A stretch of DNA of 64,000 nt from Prevotella sp. UBA1104 (GCA_002314055.1 DCBP01000062.1:1-64000), one strand, 5' to 3'. Counted from the stretch's first letter, positions 36,996-45,627 are shown. Made by a program: numbers and translations. The notes: generated by a model not told the origin, from the letters alone.

Positions 36996-37151
36996 TTAGG
37001 CTCTATGCACATCTACCCCGCCCAGCCTCTTGACAACTTCTCGTATGATATACGACTTGCCTATCTGGCGTGCGCCATCTATAACCAGAATCTTGTTGGT
37101 TTCTGATTGTAAGTGGTTTGCGATATACTTTTCTATCTTTCTATGCAGCAT
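36996..37151 (-). pseudogene. Truncated AAA ATPase (DUF4143-type family) remnant
   Basis: The minus strand from ATG at 37151 encodes 51 residues, MLHRKIEKYIANHL..., with KILVIDGARQIGKSYIIREV. G-ARQI-GKS is a Walker A loop and the whole opening is that of Bacteroidota AAA ATPases with a DUF4143 C-terminus, normally about 400-450 residues. After VVKRLGG the homology stops, and a TAA follows at 36998-36996. The remaining gene is gone; the promoter region with its repeats survives upstream. It shows that this gap once held a mobile or variable ATPase gene. Confidence 0.7.
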
Positions 37152-37154
37152 AAA

Positions 37155-37241
37155 TACATTTTTCCTATGTTTTTACGGCTGCAAATATACACTTTTCCTA
37201 TGAAATAGCTAAGGAATAACTACACTTTTCCTATGTTTTTA
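37155..37241 (-). promoter_or_regulatory. Triple 15-bp repeat around the promoter of the ATPase remnant
   Basis: TACAYTTTTCCTATG occurs at 37155-37169, 37188-37202 and 37221-37235; the spacing is 33 bases each time, close to three helical turns. On the minus strand TATATTTG (37189-37182) matches the -7 consensus and touches the middle copy. This looks like a repeated operator for the lost ATPase gene. Confidence 0.6.
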
Positions 37242-37412
37242 TGATTCTGAAACTACATTTCTCATTGTAATTGTCTATCTTGTAGATGATGGAGATGGAG
37301 GCTGAGGTCCAATGTCGTAACCATCAGTGCAGTATAAGGTATAAAAGTGAGGGGTATTATTAAAAAAGCATAAAAGCTATATAGGCTTTGCTTGTATATA
37401 TGGAACTTTATT

Positions 37413-37451
37413 TAATTTTGCAGTTGAGAGAAAGTTCCCAATATTTGGGAA
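37413..37451 (+). promoter_or_regulatory. Promoter and palindromic operator of the XRE-ImmA gene
   Basis: TAATTTTG at 37413-37420 is an exact -7 element. Fifteen bases on, TTCCCAA-TAT-TTGGGAA (37435-37451) is a perfect 7-bp inverted repeat with a 3-base centre. It lies at or just past the transcription start and 18 bases before the ATG, the expected place for autoregulation by the encoded helix-turn-helix protein. Confidence 0.7.
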
Positions 37452-37469
37452 TTATTATAATGAAAGAAT

Positions 37470-38555
37470 ATGGCAAAGGCTATGGATATACTTACTCCTG
37501 GTTTTCTGCTTCGCAAGGAGCTGAAGGGAAAAGGACTTACGCAACGCAAGTTTGCGGAAGAAGTAGGAATGCGCCCTTCTCATGTCAGTGAGGTCATTTC
37601 GGGTAAGCGTCCTGTATCAAAAGCTATGGCCTTGAAGTTTCAGGAAGTACTTGGTGTTCCTGCCGAGGAATGGCTGAAGTTGCAAGTGAAAGCAGATGTG
37701 AATGGTAAACTTGACGATTCCGAGATAAAAGCGGCAGAGGAATTGAACAAGTTTGACGATATCTTATCATTAAAAGAACTGTTTAAGAGAAGTTCTTTGA
37801 ATAAGAATAGTTCATTTGCAGAGAAACTAACGTTCTTGAAGAAAGCTATTGGCGTTGACTCCTTTGAGACCACAAAGGCGAGTGTGGACAAGTTGGTGGC
37901 AGGAGGATTCTTCCGAAAGTCTGAAAAAACAGGCTTGAATGGTCGTATGATTGCAACTTGGGTAGCCTTGGCAAGGGAAGAAGCCCATAAGCAAACCATT
38001 TCCAACAAGTTTGATAAAGATGCAATGAATAGGCTCGTAAGAGAATTAAGCGGCATCTTCCATGAGAACCGAAATACCATTTATCGCTTGACGACAACAT
38101 TAAATAGGTACGGCATTAAGTTCTGTATAGTAGATAAGGTAAAATATGCCTCAGTCGATGGTTATTCGTTCATTGACAACGGCGTACCGACCATCGTCGT
38201 TACCAAGCGCTTCGACCGTATAGACAACCTTGCCTTTTCCGTGATGCACGAAGTTTGCCATGTGTATAAGCATTTGGATTCAAGCGATGACCAACGCTTG
38301 AATGTTGAATGCGAGGAGTTTGATGTTAGCAAGGAGGAAAAAGAAGCAAACGAGTTTGCGGCAAATGCCTTGATTCCTTCAGAAAAGTGGGAACAGGTTC
38401 CGTCTGTACCGTTGAATAGCCCATGGAAAATCCAAATTAGCTATACGAGATGGGCAGAAAAAGAAGGCTTGAATAAATGGATTGTGCTTGGCCGTGTCTC
38501 ACACGAAACAGGTATGTATAGGTTTAAACCAGACAGTTCTCGAACTATCAATTAA
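37470..38555 (+). CDS. XRE (HigA-like) regulator fused to ImmA/IrrE metallopeptidase
   Basis: A 361-residue fusion. Residues 1-75 are a HigA/VapI-type helix-turn-helix (TPGFLLRKELKGKGLTQRKF, RPSHVSEVISGKRPVSKAMA). Residues about 200-330 are a zinc peptidase of the ImmA/IrrE (DUF955) family with H260-E-V-C-H264 as the HExxH site and a second cluster KEEKEANEFAANALIP for the third ligand. Related two-domain proteins act as regulators or as antitoxins in addiction modules; ImmA relieves repression by cutting a repressor in ICEBs1. No HigB toxin ORF lies upstream, so it is solitary. The start is supported by its promoter and operator. Confidence 0.85.
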   Translation: MAKAMDILTPGFLLRKELKGKGLTQRKFAEEVGMRPSHVSEVISGKRPVSKAMALKFQEVLGVPAEEWLKLQVKADVNGKLDDSEIKAAEELNKFDDILSLKELFKRSSLNKNSSFAEKLTFLKKAIGVDSFETTKASVDKLVAGGFFRKSEKTGLNGRMIATWVALAREEAHKQTISNKFDKDAMNRLVRELSGIFHENRNTIYRLTTTLNRYGIKFCIVDKVKYASVDGYSFIDNGVPTIVVTKRFDRIDNLAFSVMHEVCHVYKHLDSSDDQRLNVECEEFDVSKEEKEANEFAANALIPSEKWEQVPSVPLNSPWKIQISYTRWAEKEGLNKWIVLGRVSHETGMYRFKPDSSRTIN

Positions 38556-38580
38556 AATATAGGAGGAACGCTATGAAGTA

Positions 38581-38691
38581 ATGAATATAAAGGAACGAAA
38601 AATCCCACTTATCGGGCAAGGACAAGTGGGAAAATACGTATGCTTGGCGATTGCAACGAAGTTCCGACCAAAGAACCACATCAAAGCGTAA
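38581..38691 (+). CDS. Possible 36-residue ORF with strong ribosome binding site
   Basis: ATG at 38581 opens a 36-codon frame (MNIKERKIPLIGQGQVGKY..., ending NHIKA) 26 bases past the XRE-ImmA stop. AGGAGG at 38561-38566 is a full Shine-Dalgarno, rare in this phylum, placed seven bases before the overlapping starts ATGAAGTAATG (38573 and 38581). An internal hairpin TCCCACTT/AAGTGGGA lies inside the frame. It could be a real small protein, or the broken start of a lost downstream gene. No family recognised. Confidence 0.3.
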   Translation: MNIKERKIPLIGQGQVGKYVCLAIATKFRPKNHIKA

Positions 38692-38804
38692 GCACCATAA
38701 AACTGCTGCAAAATTAATTTATTTTGTTAGAACGACCAACGCTTTTGATGTTAAAATAATCGTCTGATAAAAATTTTTATTTCGTTTTTATTAAATAATT
38801 TAAT

Positions 38805-39500
38805 ATGGCGAATCTTTTAATTAAAGAGTTGGTTTCAAAAAAAGAAGTAACTCTTCATGGAGAAAAGGGTAAAGTGTATATAATGAAAAATTACCCTAAG
38901 ATTGATTTTTATGGCAACTTACCAACAGTGGGTAAGAATAAAATGCCAGTACTGAAACCTTTTAACGGTCATTTCCCAAATAGAATGACGGTTTTTGATG
39001 AAGCATATACAAAGAAAGATTTTGACTGTATCGTGCATTTTTACGAAAGCGACATACGCTTTATGCGTTTGTTTCATAATCCTATGAAATATCTTGGCTT
39101 TTTGCAGAAATGTTCTGCTGTAATAGGTCCGGATTTGTCGCAGTTTGCATATATGGATGAAGAATCCAGATATTTTCATGCGTGGCACAATAGGGCGATG
39201 TCGGTATGGTTACAACAAAATGGTGTTAATATTATACCAAACGTTACATGGTCGCGCAGAGATAGTTTCACGTATAGCTATGACGGAATGCCATTAGGCT
39301 CTGTAATTGCAGTAAACTGTACTGGAATACTAAAATACGATGTCAGCATGTACCTGTGGAAAGAAGGATACAAGAATGTTGTTCTTCCATTAAAGCCGTC
39401 TGTCATAATACGTTATGGAGACAAAATGCCTGACGAACAAGACAATATTACAATTCATTTTTGTAATGAACGTATAAATCGTTTGCGTTATGGGGGCTAA
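38805..39500 (+). CDS. DUF4417 protein
   Basis: A 231-residue protein with the DUF4417 layout: FNGHFPNRMTVFDEAYTKKD then CIVHFYESDIRFMRLFHNP, IGPDLSQFAYMD, and NIIPNVTWSRRDSFTYSYDGMPLGS with a VAVNCTG-like core. The family is common in phages and mobile elements of Firmicutes and Bacteroidota; its activity is unknown. The stop codon falls just after a run of five G (39492-39496), and the next ORF starts 11 bases earlier in the +1 frame. Low G/C relative to the neighbouring RNase R gene suggests horizontal origin. Confidence 0.7.
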   Translation: MANLLIKELVSKKEVTLHGEKGKVYIMKNYPKIDFYGNLPTVGKNKMPVLKPFNGHFPNRMTVFDEAYTKKDFDCIVHFYESDIRFMRLFHNPMKYLGFLQKCSAVIGPDLSQFAYMDEESRYFHAWHNRAMSVWLQQNGVNIIPNVTWSRRDSFTYSYDGMPLGSVIAVNCTGILKYDVSMYLWKEGYKNVVLPLKPSVIIRYGDKMPDEQDNITIHFCNERINRLRYGG

Positions 39501-39858
39501 TGGAAGTTTTGCAAGTGGCAGTACTGCTACTGAAGAAGGGCGCAGATGGCGCACAGTAATGGTTCTTTCTAATGGTGTAAAAGTGATTGAACTTAAAAAT
39601 CGCAAGGACAATCACAAAGCACCTGAAGAAAGTCATTCTCCTAATTCTGTATATGTTATGTTCAATAAAAATGGTGAAGGTATCAAGTCTATATCAAAAT
39701 ATGGTGCAGATGGAAAGAAGAAATATGAAATACATACTGTTGACCATAAGGGATTGGGAATACACTACCATAAATGGGAAAACGGAAGACCTTTGTCCCC
39801 ACATTCCATAACAGAGAGCATGAAGCAAATGTTGGATAAAATAAAATCTTTAATTTGA
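39490..39858 (+). CDS. His-rich toxin-like domain protein
   Basis: A 122-residue protein. It opens MGANGSFASGSTATEEGRRW, which reads like the inside of a longer protein, then VYVMFNKNGEGIKSISKYG and EIHTVDHKGLGIHYHKWENG, where four His and one Asp could bind a metal. The layout, a Gly/Ser linker followed by a compact His-rich domain, recalls nuclease-like tips of phage-borne polymorphic toxins. I do not recognise a named family. It overlaps the DUF4417 gene by 11 bases in a different frame, and could be its severed C-terminal domain. Confidence 0.5.
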   Translation: MGANGSFASGSTATEEGRRWRTVMVLSNGVKVIELKNRKDNHKAPEESHSPNSVYVMFNKNGEGIKSISKYGADGKKKYEIHTVDHKGLGIHYHKWENGRPLSPHSITESMKQMLDKIKSLI

Positions 39859-39864
39859 GGAACG

Positions 39865-40212
39865 ATGAAAGACTCTAATATTCTAAATGATTTGGCTGGT
39901 TATGCTTACAATGGGAAATATCCACCAAAGGGAAATCGTAAGAATGGCAATATGTATCATGGGTATGATACTCCAGCCCAAGAATGCCTGTTCTACGACT
40001 TTGCTGTCTTAGGTTATGATTTGATGATAAAGTATCATGGTCAGTGCTACTATTTTATGGTAGATGATGATTGCGTATGGCTGTCGGATAGCAGCTTTTG
40101 CGCAATGACACAGAAATTCAAAAATGGGAACGATGTCCTGGAGCACTTCTTCATCGAAGGGAAGCCACTGTTTTTTCTTGTTGATGAATTAGATGACTAC
40201 GAGACAATGTAG
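39865..40212 (+). CDS. Small acidic protein, possible immunity partner
   Basis: A 115-residue soluble protein, six bases after the His-rich ORF. It has many aromatic and acidic residues (DLMIKYHGQCYYFMVDDDCVWL; end DELDDYETM) and no signal peptide. Its size, acidity and position directly behind a toxin-like domain are typical of cytoplasmic immunity proteins, but the family was not recognised and the claim is inference. The gene ends before a bidirectional terminator. Confidence 0.5.
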   Translation: MKDSNILNDLAGYAYNGKYPPKGNRKNGNMYHGYDTPAQECLFYDFAVLGYDLMIKYHGQCYYFMVDDDCVWLSDSSFCAMTQKFKNGNDVLEHFFIEGKPLFFLVDELDDYETM

Positions 40213-40235
40213 TTCTTCTTATTGTGGCAAATGAT

Positions 40236-40280
40236 AAAGAGAGGTATAACCCGTATGATGAGTTGTACCTCTCTTTTTGC
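40236..40280. terminator. Bidirectional terminator between convergent genes
   Basis: AAAGAGAGGTA (40236-40246) and TACCTCTCTTT (40266-40276) form a perfect 11-bp stem with a 19-base loop. T runs exist on both strands. Confidence 0.8.
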
Positions 40281-40292
40281 TTTTTATTGTTT

Positions 40293-43046
40293 CTACTCCA
40301 CCATCTCGCTATACATCTTGAACAGCTCCGCCACGCACTCGCTCTCCGTCATATTCAGCCGGAAGCCGTAGGCCTGCATCACGGCGCGGTCGTTCTGGCG
40401 ATGAGCCAGGAGAAGCTCCTTCGGCATGAGCGTGGGGTCGTAGAGGTCGGCAAGGGAGGAGTCGGGGTACAGGGCCCTGGCGTCCAGGATGGCTTGGGCA
40501 CTCTGCTCTATCCTTGCCTTCTGTTCGGCGGTTGGCGACGGCCAGGGGAAGTTGTTGTACACGATGTCCTTGCTGTAACGGTAGTCGCTCTTCAGACGAC
40601 CGCATACGGCACGCATCCATGCCATGTGGACGTTGCTCTCCAAGATGCCGAAGTGGTAGAGGGTGGCGTCGGGGATGAGAAACACAAGGTCGCTCGCAAA
40701 AGTTCCCTTAGATATGAATCCCATCGGCACATACTTACGCTTTTCTGAAGAAACCTTTGGCACGATGATAGAATCTCCATCGGGCATGTTCTCAGTTTGG
40801 AAGCGAGTTGGTGTGTCTGCCAATTTCAAGGTGGCCTTTCTTTTACTCTCCAATCGCAAGGTTCTTACATTCTCCACTCGCTCATAGCAAAGTGGCATCT
40901 CCTTGATTTCCTTTGGCGAACTGCCACCAAGCCACAGGCAATAGCGAGGCTCTTGATGGATAAACTCTACCGAGCCATACCAAGGATGGAACAAAGCCTC
41001 CGACTTTGGTTCACGTTTGATAAACTCTTCCATCTCCTCTTTCTCGAAGAGATAGTTGCCACCATCTATCGGTTGGTTTCCTATACCTATAGTCGGAATA
41101 TCGCAAAGAGGCTTGCTCTTGCTATATATAAAGGTATTTGGAGCATCATAGAGATAAGCATTGATATTGCTCACCTCTTTCATTTGCCCATTTTCAAACA
41201 TATATTTCTTCTTATGCTTCACATACGAGAATCCAACCACTACTACATGGACATGGGCTTTGAGCGAAGCCTCGCTGTCCCAGCGGAAGGTGTGATGGGC
41301 GAAGTTGATGCAAATGCCTTCGGCAAAGAGAGGTTGCCAAAGGTTTGCCACTTGCTCGCCTTGCGAAATGGAGTTGGTAGAGACAAGAGTAGCCTCTACA
41401 TGAGTACCTTTCATGTAGTCGGCGGCACGCTTGTACCAAGCCCCCACATAGTCGATGTTGCCCACGTTCTTCCATTTCTCGCCAAAGATGGCTATCATGT
41501 CCGCCTTTTGGCTCTCGCTCATCAAGCGTGCACCCACGAACGGTGGGTTCCCGATAATATAGTCCAGCTTTTCCTTCGGGCAGACACTCTCCCAGTCAAT
41601 CCGTAGCGAGTTGCCCTCCACTATGTTAGCGTAGCTCTTCAGGGGCAGGAAGTCGAGGTCGTGTTGGATAATCTTTTCCGTTTCCGCCATCATCTGCGCC
41701 TCGCTGATCCACAGGGCGGTAGTGGCTACCGACACGGCGAAGTCGTTTATTTCTATTCCGTAAAACTGGTGGATGCTTACTTTTATTGGGTTCTCGAAGG
41801 CGTTGAGCTGCTCCACGCTGTATATCTTCTGGATAATCCTGTTTTCCAGACGGCGCAGCGAGAGGTAGGTCTCCGTAAGGAAATTGCCGGAGCCGCATGC
41901 CGGGTCGAAGAAATTCAATGCCGCCATTTTGTCTTGTAGTTTGTGCAGACGGGCAAGTCGCTTCTTTATGTTGTTCTCCTCCACGCAGTGTTCGTATTCC
42001 GTCTGGAGACTGTTCAGGAACAGAGGGTCTATAACCTTGTGGATATTCTCTATCGAAGTATAGTGCATGCCGCCCGAACGCCGTGTCTCGGGGTTGAGGG
42101 TGCTCTCGAACACACCGCCGAAGATGGTAGGCGAAATCTCGCTCCAGTCGAAGTCGAGCGAGGCGTGTTGCAGTAGCGTTTCCCTCAGTTCGTCGGTAAA
42201 CTGCGGTATGTCTATCTCCTCGGCAAACAGTCCGCCATTGGTATAAGGAAAGGCGGCAAGCTCCGTCTTTATATATCTGCTCCGCTTGTCGGCAGTGGTG
42301 TTGAGCACTTGGAAAAGCTGCACCAGTGCCATGCGCATGTCTTCCGTCTGGTAGTGTGCGAGATAGTCGTGAAACATGTCGCGCTTGCCGAAGATGCCCG
42401 CATCCTCGGCATACAGGCAGAACACCAGGCGTACACACAATATATTGAGATACCTGAGAGACTGAGGTTCGCCAGTGTCATATTGTCCAACAAGTGCATC
42501 ATATAATCTGCCCACAATCTCGCCCGCCTTCATCGACACTTCCGTCTCCTTCTGCAGATGGGCGTCTTCCTGGTTCTCCACAAGGAACTGCAGGCGGTAG
42601 TATTCCTTCTCCAGGTCTTTAAGGAATATATGTTCCGGCTCCCTTTGCGGATGCTCCATGTCGTACACGTCAAACTCGGCAAAGTTGCACGTTACGATCC
42701 ATCTCGGCCGCTCGGAATAGGGCAGCACTGTAGAATAGCGCAGAGCCTGCTGCAGTGGCGTTAGTTGCGTGCCGTCGCTCTGCCTGATAGGCTGGCGCAG
42801 ATGCTTTCCCAGCGACTTCTGTTCAATCATCACGTGTGTGCTGTCAATCATGGCGTCGATAAAGGAAGTGTGGTCGAGCTGCGCCTGCTGCTCGAAGCGT
42901 ATGAACGTGGAAGGGCTCTCCACCCCGAAAATTTCGGTGAGAAGCTCTATCCAGAACGTCTGGCTCTCGCCCTTCTCATATCCTCTGCCCTCCCACCGTT
43001 TGGCGAAGGCGGCAGCAGTTGTGCGTTGTTGTTTCTCTGTATTCAT
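40293..43046 (-). CDS. MmeI-like combined restriction-methylation enzyme (type IIL/IIG)
   Basis: A 917-residue protein, very close to MmeI in length (about 919). The N-terminal nuclease region has D64...E75-Q-K77 in FIDAMIDSTHVMIEQKSLGK, fitting the D-x(n)-E-x-K active site. A helical spacer follows. The methyltransferase has motif I FFDPACGSGNF (residues 379-389), EINDFAVSVATTALWI, and catalytic motif IV NPPF at 500-503, an adenine-N6 type. The target-recognition domain lies in the last 300 residues. Such enzymes cut at a distance from their site and methylate one strand for protection. ATG at 43046 is chosen because the in-frame start at 43187 would overlap RNase R. It is a single-gene defence system. 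Confidence 0.8.
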   Translation of the reverse strand: MNTEKQQRTTAAAFAKRWEGRGYEKGESQTFWIELLTEIFGVESPSTFIRFEQQAQLDHTSFIDAMIDSTHVMIEQKSLGKHLRQPIRQSDGTQLTPLQQALRYSTVLPYSERPRWIVTCNFAEFDVYDMEHPQREPEHIFLKDLEKEYYRLQFLVENQEDAHLQKETEVSMKAGEIVGRLYDALVGQYDTGEPQSLRYLNILCVRLVFCLYAEDAGIFGKRDMFHDYLAHYQTEDMRMALVQLFQVLNTTADKRSRYIKTELAAFPYTNGGLFAEEIDIPQFTDELRETLLQHASLDFDWSEISPTIFGGVFESTLNPETRRSGGMHYTSIENIHKVIDPLFLNSLQTEYEHCVEENNIKKRLARLHKLQDKMAALNFFDPACGSGNFLTETYLSLRRLENRIIQKIYSVEQLNAFENPIKVSIHQFYGIEINDFAVSVATTALWISEAQMMAETEKIIQHDLDFLPLKSYANIVEGNSLRIDWESVCPKEKLDYIIGNPPFVGARLMSESQKADMIAIFGEKWKNVGNIDYVGAWYKRAADYMKGTHVEATLVSTNSISQGEQVANLWQPLFAEGICINFAHHTFRWDSEASLKAHVHVVVVGFSYVKHKKKYMFENGQMKEVSNINAYLYDAPNTFIYSKSKPLCDIPTIGIGNQPIDGGNYLFEKEEMEEFIKREPKSEALFHPWYGSVEFIHQEPRYCLWLGGSSPKEIKEMPLCYERVENVRTLRLESKRKATLKLADTPTRFQTENMPDGDSIIVPKVSSEKRKYVPMGFISKGTFASDLVFLIPDATLYHFGILESNVHMAWMRAVCGRLKSDYRYSKDIVYNNFPWPSPTAEQKARIEQSAQAILDARALYPDSSLADLYDPTLMPKELLLAHRQNDRAVMQAYGFRLNMTESECVAELFKMYSEMVE

Positions 43047-43113
43047 AAGTCCCGGTTTAAGTTCAGTCCGCTTAGGCCTATTTAGAAATGCATTAATCTG
43101 AAAGACTTCCGTC

Positions 43114-45330
43114 TTATTTCTTTTCCTTCTTCTCGTCGTCGGCAATGCTGAAGTCGAGTTGTTTCTTGTCCATGTTTGCCTTGGCAACCTGTATGCGGAT
43201 AGGGTCGCCGAGCTGGTATTTGCTGTGGTGGCGACGGCCTACGAGACAGTAGTTGCGCTCGTCGAAGTCGTAGTAGTCGCCCTTCAGGTCGCGCAGCGGC
43301 ACCATGCCCTCGCAGTGGTTCTCGTCAATCTCGCAGTAGATGCCGAACGAAGTTATTCCGCTGATATGCGCATCATAGGTGTTGCCGACCTTGTCAGCCA
43401 TAAACTCCACCATCTTGTATTTTATACTGTCGCGCTCGGCATTCTGTGCAATCTGCTCCATCTCGCTCGAGTGTTCGCAGAGCTCCTCGTAGTGCTCCTT
43501 GTTGGCAGAGCGCCCGCCGTTCTGATAGCGGGTCAGGAGACGGTGGACCATAGTGTCGGGATAGCGGCGGATAGGACTGGTGAAGTGTGTGTAGTATTCA
43601 AAAGCCAGTCCGTAGTGCCCTATATTGTGTATACTGTATTTAGCCTTCATCATGGCGCGCAGGGCAACGGTCTCGATAACCTTCTGCTCCTTCTTTCCGT
43701 TACACTCGTCGAGCAGCGAGTTGAGACTCTTTGTTATTGCCCCCTTCGTGCCGTCGGTCTTCACCTTGTATCCGAATTTAACTACAAACTGGCGTAGTGT
43801 CTCCAGCTTCGTCGGGTCCGGCATGTCGTGGATACGGTAGGGGAGAGTCTTCGGCTTCTTGCCCTTTGCCACCTTTCCGATGCTCTCCGCCACGGTGCGG
43901 TTGGCGAGCAGCATAAACTCCTCCACGAGTTTGTTGGCATCCTTAGCCACCTTGAAGTAGCAGCGCACGGGCTTTCCCTTTTCGTCAACGTCGAAGTGTA
44001 GCTCCTCGCGGTCGAACTTCACGGAGCCGTGCTTGAACCTTGCGGCGCGCAGCTTTTTGGCAATCCTGTCGAGCATCACGAGCTCCGGGGCATAATCCCC
44101 CTTATACTGCTGTCCGGCAGGCAGGGCAGGAGCCGGCTCGCCAGTGCCGTCAACCACTCCGTTGTCTTCGAGAATCTTCTGCACCTCCTCGTAGCAGAAC
44201 CTGCGGTTGCTCTTTATCACGCAGTGGCGCAGTCGCCAGTTGAGCACCTCGCCGTCCTCGTTCATGTCGAAGATAACGCTGTATGTAAGCTTCTCCTCGT
44301 TCGGTCGGAGCGAGCAGATAAAGTTGCAGAGCCTTTCCGGCAGCATCGGTATGGTTCGGTCTACGAGATAAATGCTCGTTGCGCGCTTCACAGCCTCCTT
44401 GTCGATTATGGAGCCTTCGGTAACATAGTGCGACACGTCGGCGATGTGAACTCCAACCTCCCAGACGCCCTTTTTGAGCTGACGGATAGAGAGGGCATCG
44501 TCGAAGTCCTTGGCGTCGTGCGGGTCGATGGTAAATGTAGTAACGTCGCGGAAGTCCTCGCGCTCCTTGTAGTCCTGTTCCGTGATGGTAGGGTCGATCT
44601 TCTCGGCAGCCTCCTCCACGTTCTTCGGGTATTTGTATGGCAGGTTATACTGAGCCAGGATGGAGTTCATCTCCACATCGTTGTCGCCGGTCTCTCCGAG
44701 CACGTCTACGACCTCGCCAATCAAGCTCTTGTTGTCCTTTGTAGGCCATTGCGTAATCTTCACCACAGCCTTCTCGTTTGTCTTTCCGCCCTTCAGTTTG
44801 CGCTTCGGGATGATGATGTCTTGAGCGAAGATATTGCCGTCGGACACGAGGAAGGCGAAATCCTTCTCCACCCTCAGTTTGCCCACGAAGGTATCCTTTG
44901 CCCTCTTCAGAATGCTCGTTACCAATGCTTCGCGGATATGGTTCTTGCGCCGCGCCATGATAGTAAACTGCACCTTGTCGCCAGTGAGTGCGAACATGGA
45001 ATTTCGCTCTGCCACAAAGATAGGAGCTGCTCCGTCGTCGGGCACAACGGTGTTCTTTCCGTTCGGCTTTCGCTGGAACGTACCCTCCTGCACCTGCCCG
45101 TTCATGTTGAGCTGGTATGCGCTGTCGCCTTTCTTTACGAGAAAGTCGTCCCATGCCATCTCTTCCATCACGTCCACGGCGAGCATCTTTGCCGGGTGGG
45201 TGTCAAGTCTGAGAACTTTGAAAATTTCCTTGAAACTGTGTTTTTTATCAGGGTTCTGCATAAAGAAGTCTTGTAGCCTTTCAGCCATCTGCTTCTTGTT
45301 TATTCTTTTTTTCTTTCCACCTTTTGCCAT
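43114..45330 (-). CDS. rnr: Ribonuclease R
   Basis: A 738-residue RNase II/R-family 3'-5' exoribonuclease that degrades structured RNA. It has an N-terminal winged-helix segment (KKQMAERLQDFFMQNPDKKHS), cold-shock domains (residues about 80-230), the RNB catalytic domain with TIDPHDAKDFDDAL near residue 270 (the acidic Mg site), SPIRRYPDTMVHRLL, and an S1 domain (YDAHISGITSFGIYCEID) near the end. The start MAKGGKKKRINKKQ at 45330 is preferred over an in-frame start at 45609, whose 93-residue leader has no family counterpart and is A/T-rich intergenic sequence. A TAACTTCG element (minus strand, 45415-45408) may be the promoter. Confidence 0.93.
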   Translation of the reverse strand: MAKGGKKKRINKKQMAERLQDFFMQNPDKKHSFKEIFKVLRLDTHPAKMLAVDVMEEMAWDDFLVKKGDSAYQLNMNGQVQEGTFQRKPNGKNTVVPDDGAAPIFVAERNSMFALTGDKVQFTIMARRKNHIREALVTSILKRAKDTFVGKLRVEKDFAFLVSDGNIFAQDIIIPKRKLKGGKTNEKAVVKITQWPTKDNKSLIGEVVDVLGETGDNDVEMNSILAQYNLPYKYPKNVEEAAEKIDPTITEQDYKEREDFRDVTTFTIDPHDAKDFDDALSIRQLKKGVWEVGVHIADVSHYVTEGSIIDKEAVKRATSIYLVDRTIPMLPERLCNFICSLRPNEEKLTYSVIFDMNEDGEVLNWRLRHCVIKSNRRFCYEEVQKILEDNGVVDGTGEPAPALPAGQQYKGDYAPELVMLDRIAKKLRAARFKHGSVKFDREELHFDVDEKGKPVRCYFKVAKDANKLVEEFMLLANRTVAESIGKVAKGKKPKTLPYRIHDMPDPTKLETLRQFVVKFGYKVKTDGTKGAITKSLNSLLDECNGKKEQKVIETVALRAMMKAKYSIHNIGHYGLAFEYYTHFTSPIRRYPDTMVHRLLTRYQNGGRSANKEHYEELCEHSSEMEQIAQNAERDSIKYKMVEFMADKVGNTYDAHISGITSFGIYCEIDENHCEGMVPLRDLKGDYYDFDERNYCLVGRRHHSKYQLGDPIRIQVAKANMDKKQLDFSIADDEKKEKK

Positions 45331-45627
45331 AGTTGTATATGTTTGCAAGGAGGCGTACGAGTGCTTGTGTGTCCGTCTCCTTTGGGTTAGTATTAGTATT
45401 CTTGTTGCGAAGTTATAAAAAAAATCCCGTTCTATAATACTTGGAGTTCGATTTGTGTTCGTTTTGTTACAATTATTTAGCATATTATTGTTCAACATTC
45501 CTGCTGAACCGCTTTTTTTGATACATTCCGTTATATTCATTCGCTCTGTATTATTGGAATTGCGTTTAATGACAAGAAGGTTTTCCTTGTCGCAGACAAG
45601 AAGTATCATTGCTATGGAAATAATTCG
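45331..45627. other. Intergenic region upstream of rnr
   Basis: No gene is supported here. Apart from a possible -7 element for rnr at 45408-45415 (TAACTTCG on the minus strand), it holds A/T-rich sequence with no clear structure. Confidence 0.5.

Noticed and set aside
37388..37591. Possible HigB-type toxin gene before the XRE-ImmA gene
   Set aside because: The 67-codon frame spans the promoter and operator and overlaps the regulator gene in another frame. Its translation has no RelE-like features.
44029..45276. A 415-codon + strand open frame
   Set aside because: Antisense to rnr across its catalytic domain; no motif and no promoter.
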